Shown: positions 16,113 through 24,792 of the stretch, one piece after another
Layout: the number at the start of each line of letters is the position of its first letter
Numbering within the stretch: the first letter of the stretch is position 1
NCBI GenBank assembly: GCA_016700055.1
Contig: CP064997.1
Coordinates: forward strand, 3,100,001 to 3,164,000
From: Actinomycetota bacterium
GTDB lineage: Bacteria; Actinomycetota; Acidimicrobiia; Acidimicrobiales; Ilumatobacteraceae
Length of the DNA stretch: 64,000 bases
Direction of reading: 5' to 3'
Notes under the pieces: model-generated
Seen by the model: only the letters and a program-made list of their open reading frames with translations
What the model was told of the DNA's origin: nothing
The model's database searches: none
Translations under genes and position numbers: made by a program

Positions 16113-18740
16113 TCAATCCGTCTCGTTCGCGTCGTCGCTGCGCGTCCGGCGCATCGGCAGCACCGTGCGCCACTGACCGTCGAGGTCGTGCAGGGCCGCC
16201 GCGACTGCGCCGCTCGTCGGCACGAGACCGATCTCGCCGACGCCCTTGATCCCGTAGGGCGAATCGGGTTGTGGGCTCTCGACGAGGATGACCTCGATCG
16301 GCGGGACGTCCTTCGCGCGGAGGATGCCGAGAGCGCGCAGGGTCGTCGGGATGGGAAAGCCGGTGGCTTCGTCGGCGGGGAAGTCCTCGGTGAGCGCGTA
16401 GCCGAGGCCCATGTGCACGCTGCCCTCGATCTGGCCCTCGCACAGCATCGGGTTGACAGCCCGGCCGACGTCGTGGGCGGCGACGACCCGCTCGATCTCT
16501 CCGGTACCACGGTCGATCACGACGAGCTGCGCCGCGTAGCCGAACGTGGAGTGGATCACGGGGTGCTCCGCCTCGCCGAGCTTCTGTGTCCAGTCGACGC
16601 GGTACTCACCTACGTAGTCGACGCCCACCTGGCAGCCCCCTGCCCGTGCGGCGTCGCACGCGGCCTTCACCGCGCCGGCACCCATCAGCGTGCCGCGCGA
16701 GCCGGTGGTCTGTCCGAAGCCGAGCTGGCGGGTGGTGTCGACGATCACCTCGATCCGCTCCGGGTCGAGGCCGAGCTCCTCGACGGCCACTTGCGCGGCG
16801 ACCGTGCTCACCCCCTGGCCCATCTCCGTCCAGCCGTGGCGCACCTCGACAGTGGAGTCGGCCCGGAAGCGGATGCAGGCGCGCGTCACCTCGACGAACC
16901 CGTTGCCGAGGCCGCTGTTCTTCATCCCGAGACCCAACCCGACGGCCTTGCCCGCGGCCACCGCGGCGTCGAAGTGGGGGCGCAAGGCGTCGAGGCACAA
17001 CCGGGCGCCGCGGCAGCCGTCGTCCATCACCTGGCCGGGGCCCCACACCACTCCAGGGTCGATCACGTTGCGGGCGCGCATCTCCCACCCGGAGAGCCCG
17101 ACGCGCTCGGCGAGGCGGTCGATGCAGCCCTCCATCGCGAACTGCGCCTGGTTGGCGCCGAAGCCGCGAAACGCCCCGCACACCGGGTTGTTCGTGCGCA
17201 CGGCGATCGACTGCACGTCGACCGCGTCGAACGCGTACGGCCCGCTCGCGTGCCCGGCCATGCGCTCGAGCACCTTCATCCCCACGCTCGCGTACGCGCC
17301 GGAGTCACCGATGGCGCGCACCTTGAGCGCGGTCAGCCTGCCGTCCGCGTCGCAACCCGCCCAGCTCTCGATGCGGATCGGGTGGCGCTTCGCGTGCATG
17401 AGCAAGCTCTCGCCCCTCGACAGCGTGCACTTCACCGGACGCCGCAGATGCCAGGCGGCGAGAGCGGCGTGGGCCTGGTTGCTCATGTCCTCCTTGCCGC
17501 CGAACGCGCCGCCGTTGGACACCAGCTCGACCGTGATCCGTCCCGGCGGTACTCCGAGCACCCGCGCGATGTCGTCGCGGTCGTCCCAGATGCCTTGGCC
17601 ACCGGAGTAGACGTGCAGGGTCGGCCCGACGGGGGATTCGCCGGGGACGGCGAGCGTGCTCTCGGGCTCCAAGAAGGCGTGCTCCACCCGCTGGGTGTGG
17701 AACACCTCGTGCACCACGTGAGCACTGGCGGCGAGGGCCGCGTCGGCGTCGCCGCGGCGGTACTCGCTGATGCCGAGCACGTTGGAATCGGTGCCCCACA
17801 CCGCCGGCTCGGGATCTTCGATGGCGGACTCGACGTCGGTGATCGGGGTGAGCGGGACGTAGCTCACCTCGACGAGTGCCGCGGCGTCGCGTGCCTGCTG
17901 GTGGGTCTCGGCCACGACCACGGCGAGCACGTCGCCGGCGTAGCTCGTGCGCCCGCCGATCGGGATCATCACGGGCCAGTCCTTGTGGATCAGGCCGACC
18001 CGCAGTTCGCCCGGCACGTCGGCCGCGGTCAGCACACGCACCACGCCCGGTGCGCGCGCCGCCGCGGCGGTGTCGATGCCGACCACGTCGGCGCGGGTGT
18101 GGGCGCTGAGGTGGAGCGCGGCGTGGAGCATCCCCGGCACGCGCAGGTCGTCGACGTAGCCGCGGTCGCCGAGGGCCAGCGCCTCGGCCTCGTACTTCGC
18201 GGATCGGGTGCCGATGCCCCCGATCGGCAGCGGCACGGCCTCGACGCCACGCGCCACCGCCTCGATCGCGTCGAGCACCTTCACGTAGCCGGTGCAGCGG
18301 CACAGATGGGCTCCGAGGTGGCGGGCGAGGTCGTCACGGGTGAGCGTCGCCCCCTTCTTGTCGATCTGCGCCTTGGCGCGCACGACGATGCCGGGGATGC
18401 AGAAGCCGCACTGGAGTCCGCCCGACGCGGCGAAGGCCTGGGCGAAGCGGGCCCGCTCTTCGGGGTCGAACCCCTCCAACGTGGTCACCTGGCGTCCGGC
18501 GACCTTGGCGAGCGGCTGTTGGCAGCTCACCACGGCCCTGCCGTCGATCAGCACGGTGCAGCACCCGCACTGCCCCGACGGCGAACAGCCGTCCTTGGCC
18601 GCGGTGAGGTGCAGCTCTTCGCGCAGCGCGGCGAGGAGATGGGGATGGTCGGCGCGGACGGCGACGTTGCGTCCGTTGACGGTGAGCGCGACGGTGGAAC
18701 CGGCCGGAGGGGGAGGCGCTGTCGGGCTCACGTTTGACAT
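16113..18740 (-). CDS. XdhD-like molybdenum hydroxylase, [2Fe-2S]-Mo fusion
   Basis: An 875-residue fusion. Residues about 15-165 carry two [2Fe-2S] motifs (CSPSGQCGCCTVLIDG and CGFCIPG...CRCTGY). From about 190 on is the Mo-binding part with GGAFGGKEDMSNQ, GAFRGFGANQ, TEMGQGVSTV, GQTTGSRGTLMG and GIKGVGEIG. The layout matches E. coli XdhD (YgfN) and the proteins annotated as selenium-dependent xanthine dehydrogenases. No FAD domain is present, so electrons may leave through the FAD subunit encoded at 13210-14061. A perfect inverted repeat overlaps the ATG. No yqeB/yqeC-like selenium maturation gene is in view, so selenium use is unproven. GTG 18731 is an alternative start. Confidence 0.85.
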   Translation of the reverse strand: MSNVSPTAPPPPAGSTVALTVNGRNVAVRADHPHLLAALREELHLTAAKDGCSPSGQCGCCTVLIDGRAVVSCQQPLAKVAGRQVTTLEGFDPEERARFAQAFAASGGLQCGFCIPGIVVRAKAQIDKKGATLTRDDLARHLGAHLCRCTGYVKVLDAIEAVARGVEAVPLPIGGIGTRSAKYEAEALALGDRGYVDDLRVPGMLHAALHLSAHTRADVVGIDTAAAARAPGVVRVLTAADVPGELRVGLIHKDWPVMIPIGGRTSYAGDVLAVVVAETHQQARDAAALVEVSYVPLTPITDVESAIEDPEPAVWGTDSNVLGISEYRRGDADAALAASAHVVHEVFHTQRVEHAFLEPESTLAVPGESPVGPTLHVYSGGQGIWDDRDDIARVLGVPPGRITVELVSNGGAFGGKEDMSNQAHAALAAWHLRRPVKCTLSRGESLLMHAKRHPIRIESWAGCDADGRLTALKVRAIGDSGAYASVGMKVLERMAGHASGPYAFDAVDVQSIAVRTNNPVCGAFRGFGANQAQFAMEGCIDRLAERVGLSGWEMRARNVIDPGVVWGPGQVMDDGCRGARLCLDALRPHFDAAVAAGKAVGLGLGMKNSGLGNGFVEVTRACIRFRADSTVEVRHGWTEMGQGVSTVAAQVAVEELGLDPERIEVIVDTTRQLGFGQTTGSRGTLMGAGAVKAACDAARAGGCQVGVDYVGEYRVDWTQKLGEAEHPVIHSTFGYAAQLVVIDRGTGEIERVVAAHDVGRAVNPMLCEGQIEGSVHMGLGYALTEDFPADEATGFPIPTTLRALGILRAKDVPPIEVILVESPQPDSPYGIKGVGEIGLVPTSGAVAAALHDLDGQWRTVLPMRRTRSDDANETD

Positions 18741-18749
18741 TCTGTCAAA
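18733..18749. promoter_or_regulatory. inverted-repeat operator over the XdhD-like start
   Basis: TTTGACA-TTC-TGTCAAA, a perfect 7-bp inverted repeat with a 3-bp spacer. It spans the ATG at 18740, the size and shape of a TetR- or GntR-type operator. A regulator bound here would block transcription or initiation of the catabolic block. Confidence 0.55.
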
Positions 18750-18803
18750 GTGAGTGGCCGATCACGCCCGGTGATCCTCGAACCGTCGGGCGATGCTGGC
18801 CGA

Positions 18804-19706
18804 TCAGGTGAGCAGGCTGCCGATCAGGGGCACTTCGGTGAGGTCGATCACCTCGTCGCCGGCGGGCAGCACGATCTCGGCGGCGTCGTCGAGCGGTTCC
18901 ATCGTGGTGACCAGATCGACCGCCTCCCCGGCGACCTCGAGCGAATGGACCACCTGGCGGACGCGGTTGTCCTGATCCACCCACACGTCGACGCTGATCT
19001 CGGGCGCGAGCTGGTCGAACCCGGGGAGGAAGGCGAGCGAGTCGGTGCCGAGCAGATCCTCGGTGGAGACCCCCGAGGTGTACCGACGTGTCTGCGCTCC
19101 GTCGAGCTCCTCGTCGCCGACGACGGTCGCCTCCGCCGGATCGAGCCAGCCGATCGGGCCGCGGCTGTCGCCGCCGACGATCCTCGTCAAGCTCTCGAGC
19201 TGAACGCCGAGGTCGTCGGCCAGAGTGCCGAGGTCGGTGGAGAGCCACTCGGCATCGACGAACGGGAGCCCGGCCAACGCCCCTGCGCCGACGAACACGT
19301 GCTCCGACGCCGGGTCGAGGATCACGTGGATCACCCCGGTACCCGTCAAGTCCCCGAGGTCGAGATCCAGCGACATGCGCCCGCTGTCGTGGTCCTGCAC
19401 TCCCGAGATCGCCAGCTCGCCGAGCATCGGTACCGTGATCGTCGTCGTGTAGGCGGTCGCGCCCTCGTCGGGCGCACCCTGGTCGACGGCAGCGGCCAAG
19501 GAGTACTTCGGCGTGTCGGCCTTGCCCCGTCCGATCAGCGCCGCGGCGGCGACGACCGCGAGCACCACGGCGAGGGCGAGGGCGCCGAGCAGCCAGCCGC
19601 GCCGGTGGCGACGCGGCAGCACCGCCGAGCCGAGGGTGACTGCTGAAGGCGCGTCCAGTTGGGGCGCGACGGTCGGGGTCGGCGTGGTGGGGGGAATCTC
19701 GGACAC
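18804..19706 (-). CDS. membrane-anchored LppX/LprG-like exported protein
   Basis: A 300-residue protein with a Pro/Thr-rich start, Arg-rich stretch, one membrane helix (about 38-60) and a long beta-rich exterior domain. The domain has the pattern of LppX/LprAFG (LolA-like) proteins: TTTITVPMLGELAISGVQD, DLTGTGVIHVI, VDVWVDQDNRVRQVVHSLEVAG. Related mycobacterial proteins carry lipids across the periplasm, but here there is no lipobox cysteine. The GTG start is supported by AGGAGG at 19711-19716, 4 nt away. It sits inside the catabolic block without an obvious link. Confidence 0.65.
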   Translation of the reverse strand: MSEIPPTTPTPTVAPQLDAPSAVTLGSAVLPRRHRRGWLLGALALAVVLAVVAAAALIGRGKADTPKYSLAAAVDQGAPDEGATAYTTTITVPMLGELAISGVQDHDSGRMSLDLDLGDLTGTGVIHVILDPASEHVFVGAGALAGLPFVDAEWLSTDLGTLADDLGVQLESLTRIVGGDSRGPIGWLDPAEATVVGDEELDGAQTRRYTSGVSTEDLLGTDSLAFLPGFDQLAPEISVDVWVDQDNRVRQVVHSLEVAGEAVDLVTTMEPLDDAAEIVLPAGDEVIDLTEVPLIGSLLT

Positions 19707-19710
19707 TGGG

Positions 19711-19716
19711 CCTCCT
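19711..19716 (-). promoter_or_regulatory. strong Shine-Dalgarno AGGAGG
   Basis: AGGAGG 4 nt before GTG 19706. It contrasts with the many neighbours that lack any Shine-Dalgarno sequence and fixes this start. Confidence 0.7.
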
Positions 19717-19759
19717 GCAAGGGACTTCGCCTCCAGCCTCTCACCCCTTGTTCGCCGCG

Positions 19760-20707
19760 TTACGTCGCCCCGTCACGGGGGGCGGAGATCCGCCCGTACA
19801 GCTCTGGGCGCCGGTAGCGGTCGAAGTCGAACAGGGTGCCGGTGTAGCGCAGGCACCAATCGAGGTCGCAGCGCGCGACGACGAGCTCGTCTCCGGTGGT
19901 GTACGCCTGGGCCACGATCTGGCCGCTCGGGGCGACGATGCAGCTCTGCGCGAGCGAGTCGACGCCCTCTTCCACCCCTGCCTTCGCCACGCCGACCACC
20001 CAGGTGCCGTTCTGGTACGCCCCGGCCTGCATCACGAGAGCGTTGTGGAACCCTTGCAGGACGTCCTGGCTCGGATCGGGCACGTAGTGGATCGGGGTGT
20101 TGTAGCCGCACAGGATCAGCTCCACCCCCTGGAGCCCCATCACCCGGTATGTCTCCGGCCAGCGCCGGTCGTTGCAGATCATCATCCCCACCCGGGCGCC
20201 GAACGCGTCCCACACCCCGGGCTCGGCCGGACCCGGCTCGAAGTAGTGGCGCTCCGCGTGCTGGAACGGTCGCTCGGGCTCGTGGTGGTCGTGACCGGGG
20301 ATGTGCACCTTGCGGTAGTGCGCGACGACGCTGCCATCGCGCTCGACGAGCACCTGGGTGTTGTAGCGATGCCGTTCGCCCGCGGCATCCGGCTCGGTCA
20401 GCTCGGCGTATCCGAGGCAGAACCCGACGCGAAGGCGCGCCGCCTCGTCGAACAGCGGCTGCACGTCGTCGTTGGGCATCGAGGTCTCGTACCAGTGGTC
20501 GGCGGTGCCGAGATCGTCGACGAACCAGCGGGGGAAGAACGTGGTCAGCGCGAGCTCGGGGTAGACGACCAGATCGCAGCCGTGGGCGTGGCCCTGGCGG
20601 ACCAGTGCCACCAGGCGCTCGACGACGTCGGCACGGCTGTCGTCGAGCTGGATCGGCCCGAGCTGTGCGGCCCCGACGGTGACCACGCGCGGACTGGGCG
20701 GGTTCAC
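19760..20707 (-). CDS. N-carbamoyl-D-amino-acid hydrolase-like nitrilase-superfamily amidase
   Basis: A 315-residue nitrilase-superfamily enzyme. The catalytic triad is visible as Glu51 (VVYPELALTTFFPRW), Lys133 (HYRKVHIPGH) and Cys178 (MMICNDRRWPE). Much of the chain matches Agrobacterium D-carbamoylase (304 aa), including SCIVAP and AYQNG. It hydrolyses the carbamoyl group from N-carbamoyl compounds to give ammonia, CO2 and the free amino compound. GTG 20707 overlaps the stop of the M20 carbamoylase gene (GTGA). The true substrate could be another ureido compound. Confidence 0.88.
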   Translation of the reverse strand: MNPPSPRVVTVGAAQLGPIQLDDSRADVVERLVALVRQGHAHGCDLVVYPELALTTFFPRWFVDDLGTADHWYETSMPNDDVQPLFDEAARLRVGFCLGYAELTEPDAAGERHRYNTQVLVERDGSVVAHYRKVHIPGHDHHEPERPFQHAERHYFEPGPAEPGVWDAFGARVGMMICNDRRWPETYRVMGLQGVELILCGYNTPIHYVPDPSQDVLQGFHNALVMQAGAYQNGTWVVGVAKAGVEEGVDSLAQSCIVAPSGQIVAQAYTTGDELVVARCDLDWCLRYTGTLFDFDRYRRPELYGRISAPRDGAT

Positions 20708-21951
20708 GCCAGCCCCTCTGTCGCCAGGTGCGCCACGACGTCGAGCAGCACGTTCGCCCCGGCCTGCAGGTCGTCCGGCGAGGTGTGCTCGGCCGGATTG
20801 TGGCTGATCCCCTTCGCCGACGGCACGAACACCATCGCCGCCGGGCAGCAGCGGGCGAGCATCTGCGCGTCGTGGCCCGCCCCCGACGGCATCCGGCGCA
20901 CGGTGCGGCCCTGGGCCCGCGCGGTGCGTTCGACCAGCTTCACCATCCGTTCGTCGAACTCGACGGGTTCGAAGCGGGCGAGCTGGCGCGTGGAAACCTC
21001 GACGCCCTCTTGCGCGGCGACCGCGTCGACGAAGGCGCGCATCTCCGCTTCGGCGCGGAGCAGTTCGGTGTCGTCGGTGTTGCGCATGTCGATGGTCATC
21101 GTCGCCTTCGCCGCCACGACGTTGACCAGGTTGGGATGCAAGGTGAGCGCGCCGACGGTGCACACCTGGTGACCGCCGAGCTCCACCGCGAGGCGGCGGG
21201 CGAACACCGCCACCTCGGCGGCGACGTAGCCGGGGTCGTGGCGCAGCGCGATCGGGGTCGTGCCGGCGTGGTTGCTCTGCCCGACGATGGTCAGTTCGAC
21301 CCACGAGATGCCCTGCACCCCGGTGACCGCTCCGATCTGCACCCCCTCGGCCTCGAGCAGGGGGCCTTGCTCGATGTGCAGCTCGACGTACGCGTACGGA
21401 GCCGGCCCGGGGCAGGGAAGCGATCCGGCATAGCCGATCCGCTCCAGCTCGTCGCCGAGACGAGCGCCGTCGACGCCGACGACATCGAGCGCCGTCTCGA
21501 GCGCCATCCCCCCGGCGTACACGAGCGAGCCGAGCATGTCGGGAGCGAAGCGGGCTCCCTCTTCGTCGGTGAAGAACGCGACCGCGACCGGCCGGACGGG
21601 TCGTACGCCTGCACGCATCAGCGTTTCGACCACCTCGAGGCCGGCGAGCACGCCGAGGTTGCCGTCGAAGCGCCCGCCGGTGGCGACGGTGTCGATGTGC
21701 GAGCCGACCATCACCGGTGCGCCGCTACCGGTGGCCCAGGTGCCGACGACGTTGCCGATGGCGTCGATGCCTACCTGGAGACCCAGCTCCTCCATCCACG
21801 CGACGACGAGGTCGCGTCCCGCGCGATCGGCCTCGGTCAGCGCCAAGCGGCAGCAGCCCCCGCCCTCGATGGCTCCGATCTCGGCCAGTGCGTCGAGCCG
21901 CTCGATCAGCCGGCGGCCGTCGACGGCGAGGTGTCCGGCAGGCGCAACCAT
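20704..21951 (-). CDS. M20-family N-carbamoyl-L-amino-acid/allantoate amidohydrolase
   Basis: A 415-residue metallohydrolase of the hydantoinase/carbamoylase (Zn-dependent) family. Metal-site stretches are MVGSHIDTVATGGRFDGNLGV, FFTDEEGARFAPDMLGS, ELHIEQGPLLE, and MPSGAGHDAQML. Such enzymes cut allantoate, ureidoglycine or N-carbamoyl-L-amino acids. ATG 21951 is preceded by TACACT at 8 nt, and the gene is first in a leftward pair with the D-type carbamoylase. Having both types side by side suggests degradation of hydantoin- or allantoin-like compounds of either configuration (inference). Confidence 0.88.
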   Translation of the reverse strand: MVAPAGHLAVDGRRLIERLDALAEIGAIEGGGCCRLALTEADRAGRDLVVAWMEELGLQVGIDAIGNVVGTWATGSGAPVMVGSHIDTVATGGRFDGNLGVLAGLEVVETLMRAGVRPVRPVAVAFFTDEEGARFAPDMLGSLVYAGGMALETALDVVGVDGARLGDELERIGYAGSLPCPGPAPYAYVELHIEQGPLLEAEGVQIGAVTGVQGISWVELTIVGQSNHAGTTPIALRHDPGYVAAEVAVFARRLAVELGGHQVCTVGALTLHPNLVNVVAAKATMTIDMRNTDDTELLRAEAEMRAFVDAVAAQEGVEVSTRQLARFEPVEFDERMVKLVERTARAQGRTVRRMPSGAGHDAQMLARCCPAAMVFVPSAKGISHNPAEHTSPDDLQAGANVLLDVVAHLATEGLA

Positions 21952-21959
21952 GACGGCGA

Positions 21960-21965
21960 AGTGTA
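21960..21965 (-). promoter_or_regulatory. -10-like TACACT for the carbamoylase pair
   Basis: TACACT on the minus strand, 8 nt before ATG 21951, in the 77-bp divergent intergenic region. Confidence 0.5.
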
Positions 21966-22014
21966 CGAACCGCCGGCACCGGGCCGGGCCAGGGGCCTCG
22001 CCCCTACCCAGGTG

Positions 22015-22020
22015 TAGCGT
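22015..22020 (+). promoter_or_regulatory. -10-like TAGCGT for the aminotransferase
   Basis: TAGCGT, 8 nt before GTG 22029, divergent from the carbamoylase promoter. Confidence 0.5.
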
Positions 22021-22028
22021 GGCCGGTC

Positions 22029-23393
22029 GTGCCGGAGCGGTCCCCGACGATCGACCGGGTGCGGCTCGGCGAGCTACACGCGGACGAAGAGGCGCTGTTC
22101 GCGGATCGCCACCCGCGGTCGGCCGAGCTGGCCGCGGCCGCGCGGCGTCACCTGCTGGGGGGCGTGCCGATGCCGTGGATGACGCGCTGGCCCGGCGCCC
22201 ATCCGGTGTTCTTCGCCGAGGCCTCCGGCGCCCGGTTCCGCGACGTCGACGGCCACGAGTACGTCGACCTGTGCCTCGGCGACACGGGGGCGATGACCGG
22301 ACACGCGCTGCCGCAGGTCGCGGACGCAGTCGGCGCGCAGGCAAGGCGCGGGATCACGACGATGCTGCCCTCCGCCGACGCGGTGTGGGTGGCCGACGAG
22401 CTGGCCCGGCGCTTCGGTCTGCCCTCGTGGCAGCTGGCGATGACCGCCACCGACGCGAACCGCTTCGTGCTGCGCTTCGCGCGTCACCTGACCGGGCGGC
22501 CGAAGATCTGCGTCGTCGACTGGTGCTACCACGGCACCGTCGACGAGACGCTCGTCGTGCTCGACGCCGAAGGCGAGGTGCAGCCCCGTCCGGGGGCGAT
22601 CGGGCCCCAGGTGCACCCCGCGCTGACCACCCGGGCGGTGCCGTTCAACGACCTCGACGCGCTCGACGCCGCGCTCGCCCACGGCGACGTGGCGTGCCTG
22701 CTGATGGAGCCCGCGCTGACCAACATCGGCATCGTGCTGCCTTCCCCCGGCTACCTGGAGGGGGTGCGTGAGCTCACCCGGCGCCACGGGGTGCTGCTCG
22801 TCATCGACGAGACCCACACCATCTGCACCGGGCCGGGCGGCGCGACGGCGGCATGGGGGCTGGAGCCGGACATGTTCGTGGTCGGCAAGCCGATCGCGGG
22901 CGGCGTGCCGGCCGCCGCCTACGGGATGAGCGCGGCGGTGGCCGAGCAGCTCGGCCCTGTGCTGCACGGCCACGACGTAGACGTCTCGGGGGTAGGTGGC
23001 ACGCTCACCGGGAACGCACTCGCGCTCGCGGCGATCCGGGCCACGTTGTCGACCACGCTGCGGGCACAGGACTTCGCGGTGATGATCCCCCTGGCCAAAG
23101 CATGGACCGACGGCGTACGCCAGGCCTACGAAGCGGCCGGCCTGCCGTGGCACGTGCAACAGCTCGGCTGCCGGGCCGAGTACTGGTTCTGCCCGCCGCC
23201 GCGCAACGGCGCCGAAGCCGCCGCGGCGATCGACGCCGAGCTCGACGCGTTCATGCACCTGTGGGCCCTGAACAGGGGAGTGCTGCTGACCCCGTTCCAC
23301 AACATGGCGCTCTTCTCCCCCCACCACGTTGCCGCCGACGTCGACCGGCACACCGAGGTGTTCGCGGCCGCGCTCGGGGCGCTCACCGGATGA
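22029..23393 (+). CDS. class III PLP aminotransferase (GSA-aminomutase-like)
   Basis: A 454-residue PLP enzyme of the class III (glutamate-1-semialdehyde/omega-aminotransferase) group. The PLP lysine is Lys287 in VVGKPIAGGVPAAAYG and the ring-N aspartate is Asp260 in LLVIDETHT; SYHG-type WCYHGTVDETL is also clear. It moves an amino group between an amine or beta-amino acid and an oxo acid. It diverges from the carbamoylase pair, so it may process the amino product of decarbamoylation, for example beta-alanine (inference). Confidence 0.85.
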   Translation: MPERSPTIDRVRLGELHADEEALFADRHPRSAELAAAARRHLLGGVPMPWMTRWPGAHPVFFAEASGARFRDVDGHEYVDLCLGDTGAMTGHALPQVADAVGAQARRGITTMLPSADAVWVADELARRFGLPSWQLAMTATDANRFVLRFARHLTGRPKICVVDWCYHGTVDETLVVLDAEGEVQPRPGAIGPQVHPALTTRAVPFNDLDALDAALAHGDVACLLMEPALTNIGIVLPSPGYLEGVRELTRRHGVLLVIDETHTICTGPGGATAAWGLEPDMFVVGKPIAGGVPAAAYGMSAAVAEQLGPVLHGHDVDVSGVGGTLTGNALALAAIRATLSTTLRAQDFAVMIPLAKAWTDGVRQAYEAAGLPWHVQQLGCRAEYWFCPPPRNGAEAAAAIDAELDAFMHLWALNRGVLLTPFHNMALFSPHHVAADVDRHTEVFAAALGALTG

Positions 23394-23411
23394 AGCCGGT
23401 GACGGGCGGCC

Positions 23412-24140
23412 ATGTCGGCCGGTGAGATCACCGTGCTCCTGGCGGCCGTCCTCGTCGCGGCGACGACCCAGATGGTGGCCGGGTTCGGGTTCGCGCTGCT
23501 CGCGGTGCCGCTCATGTCCACCGCGCTCGACACGCACCTCGCCGTCGTCGTGACGACAGCTCTCGGCCTCGTCACGAGCGCTGCCCAGGCCTGGAACGGG
23601 CGCCGCGACACAGAACGAGTCCTCGCCAAGCGGATGACCTTGGCCGCCTTCGCGGGGATGCCCTTCGGACTGCTCGTCTTCACCCAGGTGAACGAGCGGG
23701 TGCTGCGCCTGCTGCTCGGCGTCTGCGTGCTGGTGGTCGTCGTGCTGCTCGCGCGGCGCATCGACCTGCGACACGCCGGACCGCGGCTCGACTGGACCGC
23801 AGGGGCGATCAGCGGCGCGCTGTCGACCTCGCTCTCGACCAACGGGCCGCCACTCGTGTTCGCGCTCCAGGCCCGGCACTTGTCGCCACATGTGTTCCGA
23901 CCGACGATCAACACCGTCTTCGCGGTCAGCGGGGTCGTCAGCCTGAGCGCGTTCGCGATCGCCGGCGAGGTCGAGGCAGAGACCCTGCGCGCCGTCGCCT
24001 TGTCGATCCCTGCTCTGCTCGCCGGGCTCGGCCTCGGCATCTCGCTGCGCGGCCACGTCGACGGTGAGCGGTTTCGTGGCCTCGTCCTGGTGCTGTTGTC
24101 CGTCGCCGCCCTCGGCGCGATCGTGGCCGCGGTCGCCTAG
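23412..24140 (+). CDS. TauE/SafE-family membrane permease
   Basis: A 242-residue membrane protein with about eight hydrophobic segments and the repeated TauE/SafE pattern (amino-terminal VAGFGFALLAVPL and mid-protein ISGALSTSLSTNGPPLV). The family exports sulfite or organic anions. It starts 18 nt after the aminotransferase stop and ends directly against the next ATG, so the three genes probably form one operon. Substrate unknown. Confidence 0.8.
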   Translation: MSAGEITVLLAAVLVAATTQMVAGFGFALLAVPLMSTALDTHLAVVVTTALGLVTSAAQAWNGRRDTERVLAKRMTLAAFAGMPFGLLVFTQVNERVLRLLLGVCVLVVVVLLARRIDLRHAGPRLDWTAGAISGALSTSLSTNGPPLVFALQARHLSPHVFRPTINTVFAVSGVVSLSAFAIAGEVEAETLRAVALSIPALLAGLGLGISLRGHVDGERFRGLVLVLLSVAALGAIVAAVA

Positions 24141-24776
24141 ATGACCACCGTCTGGCTCCTTGCGGCACTCGTGCCCGTCGCCGCCGCCAACTGGTGGTCG
24201 CGCTGGACCGACGACGACGCCCTCGAGCGCTGGACCAAGCCCGTCGTCACCGTGCTGGCCATCGCGATCGCGGCCACGTCCGGCGCATCGGGCGCGGCGG
24301 TGGCCTGCGGGGTCGTGGCGCTGGTGCTGTGCCTCGCCGGCGACGTGGCCCTGCTGCCGGCCGTCAACAGCTTTCTCGCCGGCCTCGGCGCCTTCTTGCT
24401 CGGGCACCTCGCGTTCGTACCGATGCTCGTGCTGCTCGACCTGGAGCAGCCGTGGCTGGCTCTGGTCGCCGTTGCGCTGCTGGTGCCGGTCCATGCCCGC
24501 TTCGGGTGGCGCATCGTGGCCGCGGCGAATCGAACGGATCCCGGTTTGCGGTTACCCGTGAGGGCCTACCTCGTCGTCATCTCGGCGATGGCGGTCGTGG
24601 CGTGGGCCACCGGCAACGTCGCCGCGACGGTCGGCGCGGCCGCCTTCGTCGCGTCGGACACGATCCTCGGCTGGCGCAAGTTCGTCGGGAGGTCGCGGTG
24701 GATGGGGGCGGCGATCATGGTCACCTACCACGTGGCGATCGTCGGCCTCGCGCTGTCCCTCGTGATCGACACCTAG
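24141..24776 (+). CDS. YhhN/TMEM86-family lysoplasmalogenase-like membrane protein
   Basis: A 211-residue protein with seven to eight membrane helices and family marks LCLAGDVALLP, FLLGHLAFV and ASDTILGWRKF, as in YhhN/TMEM86 proteins, some of which hydrolyse lysoplasmalogen. The ATG follows the permease stop with no gap. Convergent with the MBL gene; the two stop codons lie 16 bp apart. Confidence 0.75.
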   Translation: MTTVWLLAALVPVAAANWWSRWTDDDALERWTKPVVTVLAIAIAATSGASGAAVACGVVALVLCLAGDVALLPAVNSFLAGLGAFLLGHLAFVPMLVLLDLEQPWLALVAVALLVPVHARFGWRIVAAANRTDPGLRLPVRAYLVVISAMAVVAWATGNVAATVGAAAFVASDTILGWRKFVGRSRWMGAAIMVTYHVAIVGLALSLVIDT

Positions 24777-24792
24777 TGCCCTCCGGGAGGTA

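Noticed and set aside
15801..18737. 978-codon open frame on the plus strand
   Set aside because: Mirror of the XdhD-like gene; composition is Arg/His/Asp-rich and no motif is seen.
16113..18740. Selenium dependence of the XdhD-like enzyme
   Set aside because: The fusion resembles proteins with that label, but no yqeB/yqeC-like or selenium genes are in view and no selenocysteine signal is visible, so it is not asserted.
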